Positions 61,560 to 64,000 of a DNA stretch of 64,000 bases are shown in pieces. The notes under the pieces were generated by a model. It was not told the DNA's origin. It made no database searches and saw only the letters and a list, made by a program, of their open reading frames with translations. Both the position numbers and the translations under genes were made by a program. Numbering within the stretch: position 1 is the first letter of the stretch; each line of letters begins with the position of its first letter. This DNA is from Pyrocephalus nanus (taxonomy: Eukaryota > Chordata > Aves > Passeriformes > Tyrannidae). Where the stretch lies: NCBI GenBank assembly GCA_038380795.1, contig CM076260.1, positions 74,437,843 to 74,501,842 on the forward strand, written 5' to 3'.

Positions 61560-62260
61560 CCCCTTTCTTTTCTGTATGCATTCAACCCTTCCTCTGGCAT
61601 CTGCTGTCTGCTCGGGCCTGCCCTGGTGCTCTGTACCCCAGCCTTCAGATTTGACATGTAACCTGTATCCTTCTTTACAAAGAAAACCTGTGATCCCCAC
61701 TCTGCAGCAAAGGGAGCCCTTCTTCCCTCCTCCTTCTCCTCAACCCAGCCAAGCTGCCTGGCAATATCCTGACTGCCTGCCCCCGCCCAGGCAGCCCCAC
61801 TCTCTCCTGCTCTGGCCACCAGCCCTGATGGATCCTGCCTTCAGGGGTCCAGATGAAATGTCTGTCTTCACTGAAGTGCAGATCCCTACGGCTTGTGTAC
61901 CCAGCCCTGCCAGTGCAACAGATGCAGCCCCTGCAGGGGGGAGAGAGGATGGGCACATCGAGGAGGCAGCACTGTGCCCACATCCACAGGTCATGCCACA
62001 ACCACAGGGCAGCCTCTGAGCCCATGGTTACTCAATACACAACTCCTCCCACCTCTGTCCACCCACCCTCACTTCCCACACCCTGTCCCTGTGTCTCCAG
62101 GCAAATATCTTGCTCTTCATCCTGCTGCCTGGGGCACAGGAAGACAAGAGATGCAAGGGTTGGCAGAGGCTCCAGGGTCCCCTTCCCTCCCTAGCTCCAA
62201 GATCTGCCCTCGGCTTCAGCGCTGTGCCTCTCCCTTTCATGCAAACCATTCCTGCTGGCT
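61560..62260. other. GC-richer, C-rich block with many overlapping frames
   Basis: About 700 bp clearly richer in C and G than the surroundings. Frames of 147 (ATG at 61576), 113 and 126 codons on the plus strand and 116, 88 and 84 codons on the minus strand overlap. The 147-codon peptide is Pro/Ser/Gln-rich ('PPPSPQPSQAAW'). CpG dinucleotides are present but not dense enough for a CpG island by eye. I read the openness as a composition effect. A conserved exon or regulatory block cannot be excluded. Confidence 0.35.
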
Positions 62261-63179
62261 GGGTGATTCCTAGCCAGAACTACATCCCTACCTGCATGCC
62301 ATTATTTATTTGTTATTCAAAGCATGTCAGCTTTGAAATTTTTATTCAAAGAATTCTTGCCTCTGCAGTTTGCCTGGGCAAGCGAAGCTGTAGAAGCAGG
62401 CCCAAACACATCAGTCTCAATGCTGAGAGAGTGGTACACTTTTAAGGAGGCGTATGCAGTGATAGATCTCCAGAATGAAACACAATTAACATTCATTGGG
62501 TGCATTTATGTCAGTGTGCAGCTCCAGACATATAGATTGACTCTTAGTGAATGCATATGACCGTGTGCGTACTATACAGATGTTCAGTGGCTTCAACTCT
62601 TGAGGAGTTAAAGTCAACTTTAATGGCAACCACAGGTTGGCCTCGCTTGTAAGAATGAGTCACAAGCAATTTTTCAGCTGAAGGGATGGGATTTGATTCT
62701 GTTTCAGCAGAAAGATAGAAAAGCTCTCATTGTCTTCCTTTCAGCTGGATAAAAAGAAGAAAGGAAATAAAGAATAAATAGATTTTCCATACCATGATTA
62801 ATCACTGCAATAAGATTTGTTTCTGATAAGTTTCATGAGTTTCATAAAACTAAAAGGTGTATGAGTCTGATTCAAACTTTTGTAAAATATTGTCTTTGGT
62901 TTAAAGAAAAGCATGAATAATTTCAACTGAAAAGAAAATTTTTTCAGGCTTTTATGGGAAGAAGAAAAGAGGATTTTAAAATTGAAGTTCCAGAGCAACC
63001 TCAGCTAATGCTTTATGTACCAAGGCATGCTAGAGAGACAAAAAGCTTGTGTTCCACATACACCAAAAGCACATTTTTAACAAGCTGTTCTTTATTGTAC
63101 TGAATCACACTGTTTATATGTTTTTCCCTCTACAAACAATTTGTGTGCTTTAGACAGAGTAGGGAGGAACAAAGAAATG

Positions 63180-63191
63180 AAAAAAAAAAAA
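63180..63191 (+). repeat. A12 homopolymer
   Basis: A short adenine run in AT-rich sequence. Confidence 0.8.
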
Positions 63192-63836
63192 GGCCAAAAC
63201 AAAGCAACTTATAAATGTACTCAGATTCATTCAACTGAGATAATCAACACATGCTGTACTTCAAAACTGTTGGAAAGGACAACAGAATGACTTCATTAGA
63301 CAGGCTGTTGTATAAAAACCAGATCAACTGAGGCAAAATACCTTGGGAAACCATAGAAAACTTCTATCAGCCATTAGAGCTGGATTTTCTTCCCTGAGGG
63401 AACCCTTCCTGTTTAGAGTGGACAAAATGTGACATTTGGATTGGAACCACTAAAGTCTGTCAGTGAGCTAATCCATTTCATCTTGCATCCTTCTCAACAC
63501 CCCTTTTCCCAAAGATGTTCTCTCTTCACTACACTGTTTAATTGACATTTTTGATGCAGCACTGCAGACTCTGATGGTTTTCTCAAGACAGTCACTAGTT
63601 TGGGCACCCATGAGAAAGGCAAAGCACATTAAATCCCACAGATGTCATTCTGAACTTCTGCTGCCACATATCTCCCCCAGCAAAGAGGAGGTTTTCCCCT
63701 GGCAAAAAGAAGAAGAGCTGTAACCTTGAAAACTTACTGAACCCAATGATCTGCAAAGAGCAGAGACAACAGAGGAACATGGGAGGTACTGCCTGGTGTT
63801 CCTATGGATGATATCTTGCTCTCCTTTGGTTAGTAC

Positions 63837-64000
63837 TCATTTGCCAGGCCTTTCTGGAGGCATAGTATCTTGAGAAGACATAGAGTAATTGACTTCTTCT
63901 TCTGTCTTTGTCCACCAGCCACTAATTACAGAGATGCAGAACCGCCGGATGTTTTTAATGTTCCTCTGACCTGTTTTAATTATCTTGCAGAACTCACTCA
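63837..64000 (-). other. Open frame running off the right edge (possible terminal exon)
   Basis: On the minus strand a frame enters from the window edge and runs 53 codons to TGA (complement of 63837-63839). It encodes 'FCKIIKTGQRNIKNIRRF', then 'CISVISGWWTKTEEEVNYSM' and 'SSQDTMPPERPGK'. A minus-strand AATAAA lies about 740 bp further on (complement of 63091-63096), a plausible poly-A signal for a 3' UTR. Against it, the plus strand of the same DNA also offers a good acceptor-like TCTGTCTTTGTCCACCAG ending at 63918, with an open frame from 63919 to the edge ('TNYRDAEPPDVFNVPLTCF'). Both cannot be taken as coding on this evidence. I do not recognise either peptide. Confidence 0.22.

Noticed and set aside
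1..64000. tRNA, rRNA, snRNA, CRISPR array or bacterial operon
   Set aside because: Reading for their characteristic boxes and repeats gave nothing convincing. A tRNAscan/Infernal run would be needed to exclude decayed copies.
1..64000. CpG island promoter
   Set aside because: No dense CpG cluster was seen; the GC-richer patches (20.6, 41.4, 61.6 kb) are C-rich but CpG-poor by eye.

Overview
This window looks like an intergenic or intronic stretch of a bird nuclear genome. The evidence is its repeat content. It carries several 5'-truncated CR1 LINE copies whose 3' ends carry the ATTCTATG-type tail typical of avian CR1, and two solo LTRs of the endogenous-retrovirus type common in birds (TGTCCTGGTT... 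ends, minus orientation). The composition is AT-rich and CpG-poor, with scattered homopolymer tracts. There is no bacterial gene organisation: no operons, no ribosome-binding sites, and no long tightly packed ORFs. Many open frames in the window start with TTG, CTG or GTG rather than ATG, or exist only because the local sequence is GC- or pyrimidine-rich. I recognise no cellular protein-coding gene.

Layout. 1-15.6 kb: unique-looking sequence with a short CR1 tail (286-358), a CR1 3' fragment on the minus strand (1889-2160), and simple repeats. It also holds the longest non-repeat open frame of the window (5854-6522, minus). 15.6-18.5 kb: the repeat-dense core. A plus-strand CR1 with a broken reverse-transcriptase frame (15580-17371) is split by a 449-bp minus-strand solo LTR (16139-16587), and a second solo LTR follows (17943-18503). 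18.5-27.4 kb: unique sequence with a pyrimidine-rich block and an AT/TAAT-rich stretch. 27.4-28.3 kb: a 0.9-kb minus-strand CR1 including the RT C-terminal half. 28.3-58 kb: about 30 kb of unique sequence with small tandem duplications, hairpins and a few open frames next to splice-like sites. 58.1-58.7 kb: a plus-strand CR1 3' end. 58.7-64 kb: unique sequence, a GC-richer block (61.56-62.26 kb), and an open frame that runs off the right edge.

The recognisable elements are dead transposon remnants and do not work together. The clearest biological story is the insertion history: CR1 first, then an LTR element into it, then recombination to a solo LTR, with 5-bp target duplications still readable. 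I found no convincing novel multi-gene system. The best leads are a handful of open frames near plausible splice signals, which need conservation and RNA evidence.
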